This document shows, in pieces, positions 1 through 8,598 of a DNA stretch of 64,000 bases. How positions within the stretch are numbered: position 1 is the stretch's first letter; each line of letters begins with the position of its first letter. The position numbers were made by a program, and so were the translations under genes. The stretch comes from Bremerella sp. JC817 (GTDB lineage Bacteria > Planctomycetota > Planctomycetia > Pirellulales > Pirellulaceae): contig NZ_JBFEFG010000253.1 of NCBI RefSeq assembly GCF_040718835.1, forward strand, positions 62,001 through 126,000, in the 5' to 3' direction. Under the pieces are notes generated by a model. That model had not been told where the DNA came from and did no database searches. It saw nothing but the letters and a program-made list of their open reading frames with translations.

Positions 1-2
1 GA

Positions 3-107
3 AGGGAATACATGGCAGAAGTTCCCTTCCGTTTGGGCGAACTCGAACCGGTCGTCCCGGCTCAAACGCAGCGATCTGGAAGGAACCGTGCCGATGATGC
101 AGCGTAA
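3..107 (+). CDS. C-terminal fragment of an unidentified protein
   Basis: A reading frame open from the left window edge ends with TAA at 105-107, giving about 34 residues that finish in ...RNRADDAA. It overlaps the start of the following ATPase gene by about 14 bases, as is common for co-transcribed, translationally coupled genes. No domain can be recognised in so short a piece. The other two frames are also open here (one runs straight into the ATPase frame), so the choice of frame is an inference from the overlap geometry. Confidence 0.4.
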   Translation, partial: REYMAEVPFRLGELEPVVPAQTQRSGRNRADDAA

Positions 108-711
108 TCCGTTTTCAACGCGATTCACTCGCCCCGGCAGCCTGCCGTTTCTGTTTCCCAAGGGAAGCTCGATCGATCGATTGGTGGCTCGATTTGAAGC
201 GACCGGGTACCAAGGAGCAATCGTCGGTCCACATGGCAGCGGCAAGTCGACCCTGCTCGAAACGCTGCATTTGCGGTGGTCGAAAATGGGCATCACCGAG
301 CAACGTGTCCGACTGACAGCATCGCAAAAGTGCCAGACGATCGAATGGAATACGCTTGGGCCTGATTCGATCCTGGTGATCGATGGCTTCGAGCAGCTAT
401 CGTTCTGGCGGCAACGATGGATCCGCTGGCGCTGTCGGCGACAACGTTCGCGATTGCTGGTGACATGCCACGCACCCTGTGGGATTTCGGTCGTACTGCG
501 TACGCAAGCCGATTGGGAACTGGCTCGAACGCTGGCAGGCGTACTACTGGAAAGGGACGCAACGGCTTACGAAAACGAGTTGCGCAAGATCTGGGACGAG
601 CAGCCCGGCGATATTCGGGCCTATTTCTTCCGGTTGTATCACTGGTGCGAGTCACAACGAATCTATCAGCCGATGGGCGATAGCTATCCCCCGCAAAGTT
701 TGCCTGTCTGA
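94..711 (+). CDS. Small P-loop ATPase of unknown role
   Basis: A protein of about 205 residues with a clear Walker A motif (GPHGSGKS, near residues 45-52) and a Walker B strand (SILVIDGFEQ, Asp near 97), so it should bind and hydrolyse ATP or GTP. There is no signal peptide or membrane segment; the region after Walker B is very rich in Arg and Trp. The ATG at 94 is preferred over the GTG at 88 because an AAGGA sequence at 80-84 is well spaced for it; the ATG at 97 is a further option. The gene overlaps the end of the upstream partial frame, suggesting an operon that starts outside the window. The substrate is unknown. Confidence 0.75.
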   Translation: MMQRNPFSTRFTRPGSLPFLFPKGSSIDRLVARFEATGYQGAIVGPHGSGKSTLLETLHLRWSKMGITEQRVRLTASQKCQTIEWNTLGPDSILVIDGFEQLSFWRQRWIRWRCRRQRSRLLVTCHAPCGISVVLRTQADWELARTLAGVLLERDATAYENELRKIWDEQPGDIRAYFFRLYHWCESQRIYQPMGDSYPPQSLPV

Positions 712-945
712 AACGGATTGGCTGATCGCTATCTGCTTCGTGCTTGCGATTTCTTCGCCAGATAATCCCGAAGGCGACCTCTCGTGTCGAACTTGGGTAA
801 ATCTACTGGATTTTTCCTGTTCTGGCTCATGGCTGTGATCTATTCTTCACCGTCCCATTTAGTCAACACGAGGCAGGAAGCCCGAATTTGGAGGATCGAC
901 GGACCGACGACCTGATGCGTTTCCAACCGGAAGGATCGTTCCCGG

Positions 946-2103
946 ATGACTGCTTCGCCACTCAAAACCGTATTCACCTGGCTGGTATGCGGGCTGCTTG
1001 CCTTCAATAACCCTGGCACCGTCCAAGCTTGCTGGCTGACCGACTGGATGTGGGGCACGAGCGAGGAATATCCTGTCGCTCCACCGGTCATCACGACGAA
1101 CTACCCGGTTTATCCAGCAACCGTTCAGGCCAACTACCAGCCATCGGTCGTTGGTTCGTGCCCGCCACCTGCTGGCGTGACCACGGCCGGTTATGCACCG
1201 CAAATGAACTACAACTCGCAGTATCTGCGGGTTCCTACGACCGTCTATCGCCCGGTTCCTGTTTATCAAAACAACTCGGCCGGTGTGCCAGTTGTTGGAT
1301 ATCAGGGCTGCACCACGACTCGCTACCAGGTCCAACGCACGCCAGCTCCTGGCTATGCTGCTGCCCCGGTCGGTTCAAGCTGTGGTTGTGCTTCGGCAGG
1401 CTATAACGCTCCGGTTGCTCCGGCACCGGGCGCGACGATCACCCAGCCAGCTCCAGGCAACTGGGTGCCACGCACCGATCAGCAGGTTCCGCAAACTTAC
1501 GCTCCGCCGCAGACCTACCAGCCGCAACCGCAGCCTCAGGTCATCCAGCAGCCTGCTCCAACGACTCCGTCGTATGGTGCTGGCGGTTCGCTCTACTCGG
1601 AGCCGCCTCCGTCGACGGTTCCTGGTCCTTCGCGTTTCAACTTGGGTCCTACGACTCAGCCACAAACGACCGATCCGGCCAACAATCGGCCTTCGCTGCG
1701 ACCTGAAATGGAAGGTCCGGCACTGAACAGCTCGAGCGGTGCTTCGTATCAGGCTCCGGCAACTACCATGCCGCCGGTCAACCGCTACATTCCTCAGGGA
1801 GTCACCAGCCAGCGGCCAACCGCGACGACGGCAACACCTTCGTCGACGGCCCCGGCAGGCAGCGGTAACTATCAGGTGACTCCAGTGACACCGATTCCAG
1901 ACCCACAGTTCTCGACTTCCGGACCAAGCAACGAGGCACCTCGCCTGCTTGATCCTCGCGACAAGACGGCTGGTCTCGATCTGCGTGGTACGATCATCCC
2001 GGTCGGTTACGAAATGGCTTCGCAGCCTCCACGTAACTCGTATCGTCTGCCAACCGCTTCGATCCAGTCGAACAACGACGGCTGGCACTCGAAGGGCAAA
2101 TAA
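946..2103 (+). CDS. Exported Pro/Gln/Tyr-rich low-complexity protein
   Basis: A 385-residue protein whose N-terminus (positively charged, then a hydrophobic stretch ending near ...GTVQACW) looks like a Sec signal peptide. After about residue 45 the chain is dominated by Pro, Tyr, Thr, Gln and Ser, with stretches such as QPQPQPQ and PPPST, and should be largely disordered. A few Cys residues sit near residues 85-135 (CPPP, GCTTT, SCGCAS). The composition suggests a cell-surface or envelope protein, but no domain with known function is visible. It stands alone: 234 bases of non-coding sequence lie upstream and a strong intrinsic terminator follows 32 bases after the stop. AAGGA lies about 12 bases before the ATG. 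Confidence 0.8.
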   Translation: MTASPLKTVFTWLVCGLLAFNNPGTVQACWLTDWMWGTSEEYPVAPPVITTNYPVYPATVQANYQPSVVGSCPPPAGVTTAGYAPQMNYNSQYLRVPTTVYRPVPVYQNNSAGVPVVGYQGCTTTRYQVQRTPAPGYAAAPVGSSCGCASAGYNAPVAPAPGATITQPAPGNWVPRTDQQVPQTYAPPQTYQPQPQPQVIQQPAPTTPSYGAGGSLYSEPPPSTVPGPSRFNLGPTTQPQTTDPANNRPSLRPEMEGPALNSSSGASYQAPATTMPPVNRYIPQGVTSQRPTATTATPSSTAPAGSGNYQVTPVTPIPDPQFSTSGPSNEAPRLLDPRDKTAGLDLRGTIIPVGYEMASQPPRNSYRLPTASIQSNNDGWHSKGK

Positions 2104-2135
2104 CGCCGTGCGATGACGAACAGTCTCGCATGTGA

Positions 2136-2162
2136 GGGGCCTCGAATGAGGCCCCTTTTTTT
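2136..2162 (+). terminator. Intrinsic terminator after the Pro-rich gene
   Basis: A perfect 8-bp GC-rich stem (GGGGCCTC with GAGGCCCC) closes a GAAT tetraloop and is followed directly by seven T residues, a textbook rho-independent terminator on the plus strand. Confidence 0.93.
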
Positions 2163-2248
2163 ATGCGCTAGTCGGGGGAGTTGATCGAAACGAATGGCAA
2201 CCGGTACGCTGGAAGCGGACACCCGTTTATCTTCGAGTCGCAATCGCC

Positions 2249-3982
2249 ATGAACAATGCACAAATCGCCGCCAAGTTTGAAATGTTGGCGGACCTGTTGG
2301 AATTCCAGGGAGCCAACTCCTTTCGTATTCGAGCCTACCGCAATGCGGCTCGCACGATTGAAAGCCTCTCGCAGCAGATCAGCGACATCATCGAAGATGG
2401 TTCGCAGAAACTGACCGACCTGGAAGGCATTGGCAAAGATCTCGCCGAGAAGTGCCAGGGGTTGGTCGAGACCGGCAAGCTTCCGCAGCTGGAAGAATTG
2501 CAAAAGAAGATTCCTCAGTCGGTGCTCGCCATGCTGCGGATCCCAGGGCTGGGGCCGAAGAAGGCGGCGGTTATCTACAAAGAACTCGGTATCGCTACGC
2601 TCGACGAACTCAAGCAGGCCTGCATCGAAGAGCGAGTCCGCGCGTTAAAAGGCTTCGGAGCGAAGACCGAGCAGACGATCCTCAATGGCATCGACCTCGC
2701 CGCGACCGCCGAAGACCGCGTCTTCTGGGCTCGCGCCGATCAACTCGTACAAAGACTGCGAAAGCACTTGGAAAGTGTGGACGGGGTCGAGCAGCTAAGC
2801 TTCGCCGGAAGTTATCGTCGTGGTAAAGAGACCGTCGGCGATATCGATATTCTGACGGTCGCTGACTCGCCGACTGCGGCGATGGATCGACTGGGCGAGT
2901 TCCCTGATCTCGACGAAGTGATTGCCCGCGGCGAAACGAAGATGTCGATCCGCCTGGTCAATAACATGCAGGTCGATCTGCGTGTGGTACCAGCCAAGAG
3001 CTATGGTGCCGCACTGCAGTACTTCACCGGATCGAAAGAACACAACGTCAAAGTGCGTGGCATTGCCAAGCAGTTGGGGATGAAGATCAACGAGTACGGC
3101 GTCTTCAAAATTGAAGAGGACGGCAGCGAGACCTACCTGGCTGGCGAAACTGAGAAAGACGTTTACGCCGCGCTTGACTTGCCTTGGTTTCCGCCGGAAC
3201 TACGAGAGAACCGCGAAGAATTTAAGCTGGCTGAGACAGGCTTTCCAGAATTGATCACCGTGGAAGACATCGTCGGCGATATGCATATGCATACCGACGC
3301 AACTGACGGGCTAAACACCCTGGAAGAGATGATCGAGGCCGCGATCGCCAAGGGGTACCAGTACATCGCGATCACCGATCACTCGAAACGTGTCAGCATG
3401 GCGAATGGTTTGGACGCCGAGCGCCTTTTAGCCCAGTGGAAAGAAATCGACAAGCTACGCAGCAAGTACGAAGGGAAGATCGAAGTCCTCAAAGGGCTGG
3501 AATGCGACATCCTCGAACAGGGCGGCATGGATTTGCCAGATGAAGTGCTGGAGCAGGGGGATTGGATCATCGCCAGCGTCCACTATGGCCAGAACCAGCC
3601 AAAGCAGCAGATTACCGATCGGATTATCGGGGCTCTCGAAAATCCCAATATTGCCATCGTCGCTCATCCGACCGGACGTCTGATCAACAAACGCGAAGCG
3701 TACGAAGTGGATCTCGAGGCGGTGTTCCAATGCGCGAAAGAGAATCGCAAGTTCGTTGAGCTGAACGCGAACCCGGCCCGGCTCGATCTGAACGATATTC
3801 AATGCCACGCCGCCAAATTGCGTGGCATCCCGATCGGTATCAATAGCGACGCGCACAAGATCGACGGACTCGACGTGATGCGTTATGGAATGATGCAGGC
3901 ACGTCGAGCAGGATTGACCAAGCAAGATGTGGTGAACACCAAGCCTTGGAAAGAGATCCGTAAGCTTCTGGGACGCGACTAA
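2249..3982 (+). CDS. polX: DNA polymerase/3'-5' exonuclease PolX
   Basis: A 577-residue family X DNA polymerase with a C-terminal PHP exonuclease domain, the usual bacterial PolX layout and length. An N-terminal 8-kDa-like region and helix-hairpin-helix segments (LEGIGKDLA, IPGLGPKKA, residues 55-110) bind DNA. The nucleotidyltransferase core shows GSYRRGK (187-193), the metal-binding pair in GDID (198, 200) and a third Asp in VDLRVV (243). The PHP domain carries DMHMHTDATDG (344 on), ITDHS, GLECDI, VAHPTG and NSDAHK, so its metal ligands look intact. It acts in gap filling and end trimming during base-excision repair. The stop codon overlaps that of the convergent isomerase gene by 4 bases (CTAA). 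Confidence 0.95.
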   Translation: MNNAQIAAKFEMLADLLEFQGANSFRIRAYRNAARTIESLSQQISDIIEDGSQKLTDLEGIGKDLAEKCQGLVETGKLPQLEELQKKIPQSVLAMLRIPGLGPKKAAVIYKELGIATLDELKQACIEERVRALKGFGAKTEQTILNGIDLAATAEDRVFWARADQLVQRLRKHLESVDGVEQLSFAGSYRRGKETVGDIDILTVADSPTAAMDRLGEFPDLDEVIARGETKMSIRLVNNMQVDLRVVPAKSYGAALQYFTGSKEHNVKVRGIAKQLGMKINEYGVFKIEEDGSETYLAGETEKDVYAALDLPWFPPELRENREEFKLAETGFPELITVEDIVGDMHMHTDATDGLNTLEEMIEAAIAKGYQYIAITDHSKRVSMANGLDAERLLAQWKEIDKLRSKYEGKIEVLKGLECDILEQGGMDLPDEVLEQGDWIIASVHYGQNQPKQQITDRIIGALENPNIAIVAHPTGRLINKREAYEVDLEAVFQCAKENRKFVELNANPARLDLNDIQCHAAKLRGIPIGINSDAHKIDGLDVMRYGMMQARRAGLTKQDVVNTKPWKEIRKLLGRD

Positions 3983-4887
3983 GCCATCGCTTCCCGCAGG
4001 ACCTTGATGAACTCGGGACAGGCCTCGCGTGGGTTTTCGTCTTCTTCGTATTCGAGGACAACGAACCCTCGATAGTTGGCGGCCGAGAGGATCTCGAAGA
4101 CGCGGCGGAAGTCGGTCGGCACTTTCTTTTTGTCAGGCCCCGACACGACCACTTTGATCTGGGCATTCAAGGCGTAAGGAGCGACCTGAGCGAGTTCGCC
4201 GTAGATGTCGTCACTGTGGAAATTGCCCGAGTCGAGGTTCACGCCAAACCAGGGACTATCGACCGCGTTGACCAACTTCAGCAAGCCTTCCGCGGTGGCG
4301 GTTGGTCCGCCGTGGTTTTCCAGGGCGAGAAACACGCCGTGCTGGCCAGCGTATTCGCAAACTTCCGTCAGGCCTTCCACCATCAGGTCGTGTGTTTCTT
4401 CCGCCGAAACGCCTTTCTTCTGATGGCCTGCGAAGACACGAATTACCGGGGCGGTCAGCTTGGCGGCATTTTCGATCCAGGTCTTGGTCAACGCGATCTG
4501 TTCGTCTCGCTTCTCACCGGGAGGATGACCAAAATCATTCCCGATCGCCGTGCCAGAGACCGTCAGACCTTGGCGAAAAGCGTGAGCCTTCAGGTCGTAC
4601 AAATAGTCGGCAGTCACATCCTTGGGGAAGTAGTACGAAGTCAGCTCGGTCCCGTCGAGCTGCATCTTGGCACAGTCGTCGATGAACGTCTTGAGGGTGA
4701 CGCCGGAGTTCGGATCCTGCAGCAGCTTGCGATAGCTGTACGCGGCCAGGCTGAGCTTGAACTTTGGAGCCGAGCGATTCGGGATGGGCTCGGCGGCGGT
4801 GGCCTGATGCCCCAGCATGCCTGCGGCGGCAAGACTCGATGTCGCGGCAAGCCAGTGACGGCGCGTGAGGGTACGGTCGTTTTCCAT
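3979..4887 (-). CDS. Tat-exported sugar phosphate isomerase/epimerase-like protein
   Basis: A TIM-barrel protein of the xylose isomerase-like (AP endonuclease 2) superfamily, 302 residues. The start at 4887 is chosen because AGGAG lies just upstream and it gives a Tat signal (TRRHWLAATSSLAAAG, then ...ATAAEP); the frame extends 45 codons further without one. Barrel motifs include ALENHGG and GVNLDSGNFHSDD, with Glu, Asp and His that normally bind a divalent metal, and a final VVLEYEEDE strand. Exported members are numerous in planctomycetes and are usually linked to sugar or polyol breakdown; the substrate here is unknown. It lies 47 bases downstream of the HTTM gene and may be co-transcribed with it. 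Confidence 0.85.
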   Translation of the reverse strand: MENDRTLTRRHWLAATSSLAAAGMLGHQATAAEPIPNRSAPKFKLSLAAYSYRKLLQDPNSGVTLKTFIDDCAKMQLDGTELTSYYFPKDVTADYLYDLKAHAFRQGLTVSGTAIGNDFGHPPGEKRDEQIALTKTWIENAAKLTAPVIRVFAGHQKKGVSAEETHDLMVEGLTEVCEYAGQHGVFLALENHGGPTATAEGLLKLVNAVDSPWFGVNLDSGNFHSDDIYGELAQVAPYALNAQIKVVVSGPDKKKVPTDFRRVFEILSAANYRGFVVLEYEEDENPREACPEFIKVLREAMA

Positions 4888-4934
4888 CGACGAGGCTCCT
4901 GGCAGGTTGTTTGAGCAGGGGAGGGGAAGGGACG

Positions 4935-5927
4935 CTAAACGCCAGCCTGGGCAGGTTTCGGCGTCGCTTGTGTTTTCGCGGTCACCTCGGCAGGCTCGGT
5001 CGCAGGCGTCAAAACTTCCCACGGAGCGAATGCCAGGCTGAGGCCAATCATCAGGATAGCAAATTCCCAGTGCCCAGTAACTAGTCCCAGCCCCAGCCAG
5101 TGCAGGGTCGCCAAAACCGTCAAAAGGGGCCGCCAGATCTTAAACCAGATCAGCAGTCCAAAGGCGAGTTCGAAGAACACCACCAGATGGGTCCAGCCGA
5201 ACACGAACATTCGCAGGTTCTTGTCACGCAGGAAGGTGAGATCGATCAGCCGCGTATCAGGCTGGGCAATCATCCACCACATCGCTTCGCCGTTCCACCA
5301 GACCATTCCGCCGAGCTTGCTCAGACCCATCATCAGGTAGAAGGCCGAAACGTGGATCTGAATCAAGCGGATCGCAATGTTTGCGGCGTACGAAAGTGGA
5401 ATCGGCTGCGTGTCTCCTTTGCGGCGACGAAGCCAGGCATCGACCGAGTAATACGCACCGCACGGAGCCAGGCACAAATACAACATCACCGGGCAGAGCA
5501 GTGGCTCGATCAACCCGGTTAGCATTGGGGCCCGTTCGGCATACGACAGGACGAAGATGGTCGCCACGATCGTCGAGATGCGCGTTTGAAAACCAGTTAA
5601 GAACGCCACAATCGACAGCAAACCAATCGCATGCAGCACATACAGATGCAGCGGCGTATGGGCCAGGTAGAACAGCGACCAATGGCGAACCGCGGCGGAA
5701 GGATCGTCGGCACCGGTCAGGCGATAGGTGCGATCGATGGGCAGCACGCCACCGTCGGAAAACCAGATTGCCAGTTCCGAAGTGAACGACAACGCATAGA
5801 TCAACGCGACCGCGCCGACCACGATACGGACAACGCTGACCGTTTGCGGACTGTCAGGACGAAACCAGAATCGATCCCAACCGCCGGTGACCGATTCGCA
5901 AAGTCGATTGAAGTAGGCGCCAACCAC
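4935..5927 (-). CDS. HTTM-domain (gamma-carboxylase-like) membrane protein
   Basis: A 330-residue polytopic membrane protein resembling the HTTM family, the bacterial relatives of vitamin K-dependent gamma-glutamyl carboxylase. The N-terminus (WDRFWFRPDSPQTVSVVRI), the first helix ending in SELAIWFSDGGVLP, and the later HVSAFYLMMGLSKLGG and WWNGEAMWW segments are typical. About seven to eight hydrophobic helices are visible, with a charged C-terminal tail. It probably acts in the inner membrane; a carboxylase activity is not shown. It starts 19 bases after a small membrane protein on the same strand, and that pair plus the downstream isomerase form a likely three-gene operon. Confidence 0.85.
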   Translation of the reverse strand: MVGAYFNRLCESVTGGWDRFWFRPDSPQTVSVVRIVVGAVALIYALSFTSELAIWFSDGGVLPIDRTYRLTGADDPSAAVRHWSLFYLAHTPLHLYVLHAIGLLSIVAFLTGFQTRISTIVATIFVLSYAERAPMLTGLIEPLLCPVMLYLCLAPCGAYYSVDAWLRRRKGDTQPIPLSYAANIAIRLIQIHVSAFYLMMGLSKLGGMVWWNGEAMWWMIAQPDTRLIDLTFLRDKNLRMFVFGWTHLVVFFELAFGLLIWFKIWRPLLTVLATLHWLGLGLVTGHWEFAILMIGLSLAFAPWEVLTPATEPAEVTAKTQATPKPAQAGV

Positions 5928-5946
5928 GCGTTGAATTCCTGAAGGG

Positions 5947-6615
5947 TTACTCGACGGGAGCGACGTGTTCGGTCGCCATCTCTTTAATCACCTGAAACGC
6001 ACCTTCGGAGTCGACCAGCACGGTGGCCCGGTACAGCACGTTTTCGTAAGACGCATCACGCGGATCGGCCGCGAATTGTTGGCCGTCGATTTCCAGTTCC
6101 ATCGGCTGAGGTCGTCGTCGCACGCATTCGATCAAAACCTTGCCGCCGCCCGCTTGTCGCAGGAAGTACTGCCCAATCCCTTTCGAGATCTCGGCAGGGA
6201 TGGTGGGATCGTCGACTTCCGCTTGCACGCCGACGATCTTGGCAAGTCGTTCGTAGCGATAAGGATCTTTCAAACCCGAACCAAGCTCGGGACCAGGGAT
6301 CGTGTAGGTTTGAACTTCGCCAGCCGGGTTGGTGACTTCAACTCGGAAAAAGTGTTCGTAATCGGCCGGCGTGCCGGAGTACAAATTGTAAGGCGAGGCC
6401 CGGACTTCAAGGTTCAACGGTTCCGTGTAAAGCTGAAACAAGTTCAGCAGTTTCTCGTGAAGCTGCGACGAGTAGGCACCACCGAGCGAACTGGAAACCA
6501 CGACCCACATGCCAAACAGGTAGACAAACAACAGCAGCGAGAAAATGCTGCGCGTCGTTGGGCTAAGACCTTGCTCGTCGGTGGGACCAACGTTGGGGGA
6601 TTGGTTGGCGGGCAT
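5947..6615 (-). CDS. Membrane-anchored protein of unknown function, paired with HTTM
   Basis: A 222-residue protein with one hydrophobic helix near residues 24-46 (SIFSLLLFVYLFGMWVVVSSSL) and a soluble remainder with alternating beta-rich segments (VRASPYNLYSG, VEVTNPAGEVQTYTIPG). It would be anchored to the inner membrane with its bulk outside. It is the first gene of the minus-strand group and ends 19 bases before the HTTM gene, so it may be a partner of that protein. I do not recognise a family. Confidence 0.75.
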   Translation of the reverse strand: MPANQSPNVGPTDEQGLSPTTRSIFSLLLFVYLFGMWVVVSSSLGGAYSSQLHEKLLNLFQLYTEPLNLEVRASPYNLYSGTPADYEHFFRVEVTNPAGEVQTYTIPGPELGSGLKDPYRYERLAKIVGVQAEVDDPTIPAEISKGIGQYFLRQAGGGKVLIECVRRRPQPMELEIDGQQFAADPRDASYENVLYRATVLVDSEGAFQVIKEMATEHVAPVE

Positions 6616-6737
6616 GAACCGATTTCTTCTTTTAAAGCATCCGGAAGGGCTGGAACTTCAATTGTAGTTCGTAGACCGACAGGATCGACCTGTTTCCGTA
6701 AAATGTGCAAACTGCGTAAGATTGCGAGAGCGAACAA

Positions 6738-6779
6738 AAAAAGACCCGGCGTTCCTAAGGCGGAAAACCGGGTCTTTTT
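6738..6779 (-). terminator. Intrinsic terminator behind the first CCAPEP gene
   Basis: A 12-bp perfect inverted repeat (AAAAAGACCCGG and CCGGGTCTTTTT) encloses an 18-base loop. Read on the minus strand it ends in a T run, placing it about 110 bases behind the cysteine-rich gene. The flanking A and T tracts would also allow it to act in the other direction. Confidence 0.85.
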
Positions 6780-6887
6780 GTTGAATCTTCTGACAGCGGG
6801 CGGGCAACAGGGCAAATCCCGCAACACCATCAGCCGAACTCCTCAAGCGACCGCAGGCCAGGTCGATCTTGAGAAGCGATTCCAGAA

Positions 6888-7382
6888 CTAGGCTTCAGCT
6901 GGTGGAGCTGGAGGAGCCTGTTCCGATGGGGATTCTTCAGCAGCCGGAGCTGGTGCAGCTTCTGGAGCGGCACAAGTTGGTTCCGGAGCAGCACAGGTTG
7001 GCTCTGGAGCACAAGCAACTGGTTCTGGAGCGCAGCAGGTTGGCTCTGGAGCACAGCAAGTTGGTTCCGGAGCACAGCAGCTGTGGCGAGCCTTCAGGCG
7101 AGCGAACAGACCGCAGCAATGCTTCTTCTTGCCGCAGCAAGCTGGTTCAGGAGCGCAGCAGGTCGGTTCCGGTGCACAAGCAACCGGTTCCGGAGCACAG
7201 CAGCTAGGTTCTGGAGCACAGCACGAAGCCTTACGGTGATGGCTGAACAAGCCACCGCAATGCTTCTTACCAACACAACCATGGCAACCAAAACCGGCGT
7301 CAGCTTGACGTTCGCCGCCGATCAGGGCCATACCAACAACCGCGAAAAAGATCGCGATACCGAGAGTGAAAACACGATTCAT
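6888..7382 (-). CDS. Secreted cysteine-rich CCAPEP-repeat protein (copy 1)
   Basis: A 164-residue protein from an ATG at 7382, chosen for the GGAGG 8 bases upstream and the signal peptide that follows ([17 protein letters not shown]...ADAG). The mature part is built from heptads of the form CCAPEP(T/S/V/A) and ACAPEPT, interrupted by two basic blocks of the type KK-x-C-x-GLF ([18 protein letters not shown] and [20 protein letters not shown]). The C-terminus turns to an Ala/Pro/Glu tail. Paired cysteines suggest extensive disulfide bonding or metal binding outside the cell; a structural wall or envelope role is a guess. Two related genes lie at 17.3 and 25.6 kb. It has its own terminator and seems monocistronic. 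Confidence 0.85.
   Translation of the reverse strand: MNRVFTLGIAIFFAVVGMALIGGERQADAGFGCHGCVGKKHCGGLFSHHRKASCCAPEPSCCAPEPVACAPEPTCCAPEPACCGKKKHCCGLFARLKARHSCCAPEPTCCAPEPTCCAPEPVACAPEPTCAAPEPTCAAPEAAPAPAAEESPSEQAPPAPPAEA
6940..7230. repeat. In-frame tandem 21-base repeats coding CCAPEP heptads
   Basis: Units of about 21 bases (on the plus strand, variants of GGTTCTGGAGCACAGCAG plus three bases) recur through the gene, in clusters separated by the two KK/GLF blocks. They keep the reading frame and vary mainly at third codon positions, so they are coding repeats. Confidence 0.8.
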
Positions 7383-7753
7383 TTGAGAATCCTCCAAACT
7401 ACTTCACTTACCGAAGCGCAAGGGAGTAAAACACGAAGACGCCGTCCGACGTGATCCCCCGACCACGACGGCAAAACGTCGGAGGACTGATTCCGGTGAC
7501 TTGTTGGGACACCGGAAATCCCGCGAACCAACTCAGCTTACCCTGTTGTGAAACTGTGGTGATTACGCGGAATTTATGCGTTACATAGCATAGGCCGTAA
7601 AATTACCAAGCCTGAAAGCCAAGTCAAGCAGTGCGAAGGGGATTTGGAGCGTTTAGAGAAGATTTTCCAAAATGGACTCAAGTCCAGAATTGTGCCTTGC
7701 TTGACCTAAATCTGAAGTCGGCTACCCGCAAAAAGTGCATGTGGCGCATGGAA
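7383..7753. other. Intergenic region upstream of CCAPEP copy 1
   Basis: This 371-base stretch lies between the CCAPEP gene, which reads away to the left, and the terminator of the next minus-strand gene. It should hold the promoter of the CCAPEP gene. It becomes AT-richer around 7560-7720. I see no coding sequence, RNA gene or clear operator. Confidence 0.5.
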
Positions 7754-7797
7754 AAAGCCTCGTAACAAGGTGACTGAAATCACCCTTACGAGGCTTT
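7754..7797 (-). terminator. Intrinsic terminator behind the lipoprotein gene
   Basis: AAAGCCTCGTAA (7754-7765) pairs with TTACGAGGCTTT (7786-7797), with a second inner stem (AGGTGA with TCACCC). On the minus strand it ends in CTTTTTC, 30 bases after the stop of the lipoprotein gene. Confidence 0.88.
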
Positions 7798-7826
7798 ATG
7801 TCTTTATCAGTGCCGCTATCAGATGG

Positions 7827-8471
7827 TTAGCGGTTGAGAGTCGAGGAGTGTGATGCTGGCATCACTTGCGGGCTTCCGGCAGCCGCGTTTCCACGACGGG
7901 TCAGTTCGAGTTCGGCCCGTTGCTGCTGAGCCAGCATGTCCAGTGGGTCTTCAAAATTCATGACCAAAGGGGGTTCTCCGGAAAATAATTCGGTCGCCAT
8001 GCCAGCAACCGCCCAGCCGAAGGATTCCCTGCGAAGGATCCAGACAATCTCGTACGTCTGGCGTCGGCCGGCGTCGTCGACGTCGGTCCAGTTCGATTCA
8101 ACGTGGCAGATGTCACGGGTTTCGGTGGTATAGATCGTTTGGCCCACGACAAACTTGGCGGTAGCACTGCCCGGAGGCTGCACGGTCAAGTCATGCTTGG
8201 CGGTTTCGGTGCGAGCCTTCGTGGTCAGCAGTCGGCTGGTTGTGTTGGCATCGCCCTGACGAAGCGAGACGAGGAACAATTCGACGACCGCTTTCGGATC
8301 GCGAACTGCCTTCTGGACTTCATCGTTGACCTTCTCGACGACCAGTTGCTCGTCGGTAGGCTGACCGGCATCGGAACCGCTCTGAGCGGTGTTCGATGGA
8401 TCGTTAGATTGATTGCAACCGAAGAAAACGATCGCGATCAGCAACAGCCACGCGTGCTTGCTTCCCTGCAT
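7827..8471 (-). CDS. Lipoprotein of unknown function
   Basis: A 214-residue protein with a lipoprotein signal: Lys/His-containing start, hydrophobic core and lipobox FFGC with Cys at residue 19. The mature part begins with a disordered Asn/Ser/Gln stretch, followed by a compact region (about 50-190) with helical and beta segments such as DPKAVVELFLVSLRQGDANTTSRLLTTKA, of the kind seen in small NTF2-like or DUF-type domains; that fold is only a suggestion. It is a single gene with its own terminator, and would sit in a membrane facing the periplasm. Confidence 0.8.
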   Translation of the reverse strand: MQGSKHAWLLLIAIVFFGCNQSNDPSNTAQSGSDAGQPTDEQLVVEKVNDEVQKAVRDPKAVVELFLVSLRQGDANTTSRLLTTKARTETAKHDLTVQPPGSATAKFVVGQTIYTTETRDICHVESNWTDVDDAGRRQTYEIVWILRRESFGWAVAGMATELFSGEPPLVMNFEDPLDMLAQQQRAELELTRRGNAAAGSPQVMPASHSSTLNR

Positions 8472-8598
8472 GACGCTCTTTCCTTACTGAGATTTCGCGC
8501 CGGAGCATTCCGATCTCGTCCGGCTTGGATAGAAGACCAGACGGGAATCTCGCAAAAGCCTCCGTTGCTGTCAACGTCGGTTTTTTCGGGGCGGAAGG

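Noticed and set aside
4216..4914. A 232-codon plus-strand frame
   Set aside because: It is antisense to the sugar isomerase-like gene, which has a Tat signal, a good ribosome site and barrel motifs.
6940..7230. CRISPR-like repeats
   Set aside because: The repeats are in frame, 21 bases long, lack spacers and code for CCAPEP heptads with a signal peptide.
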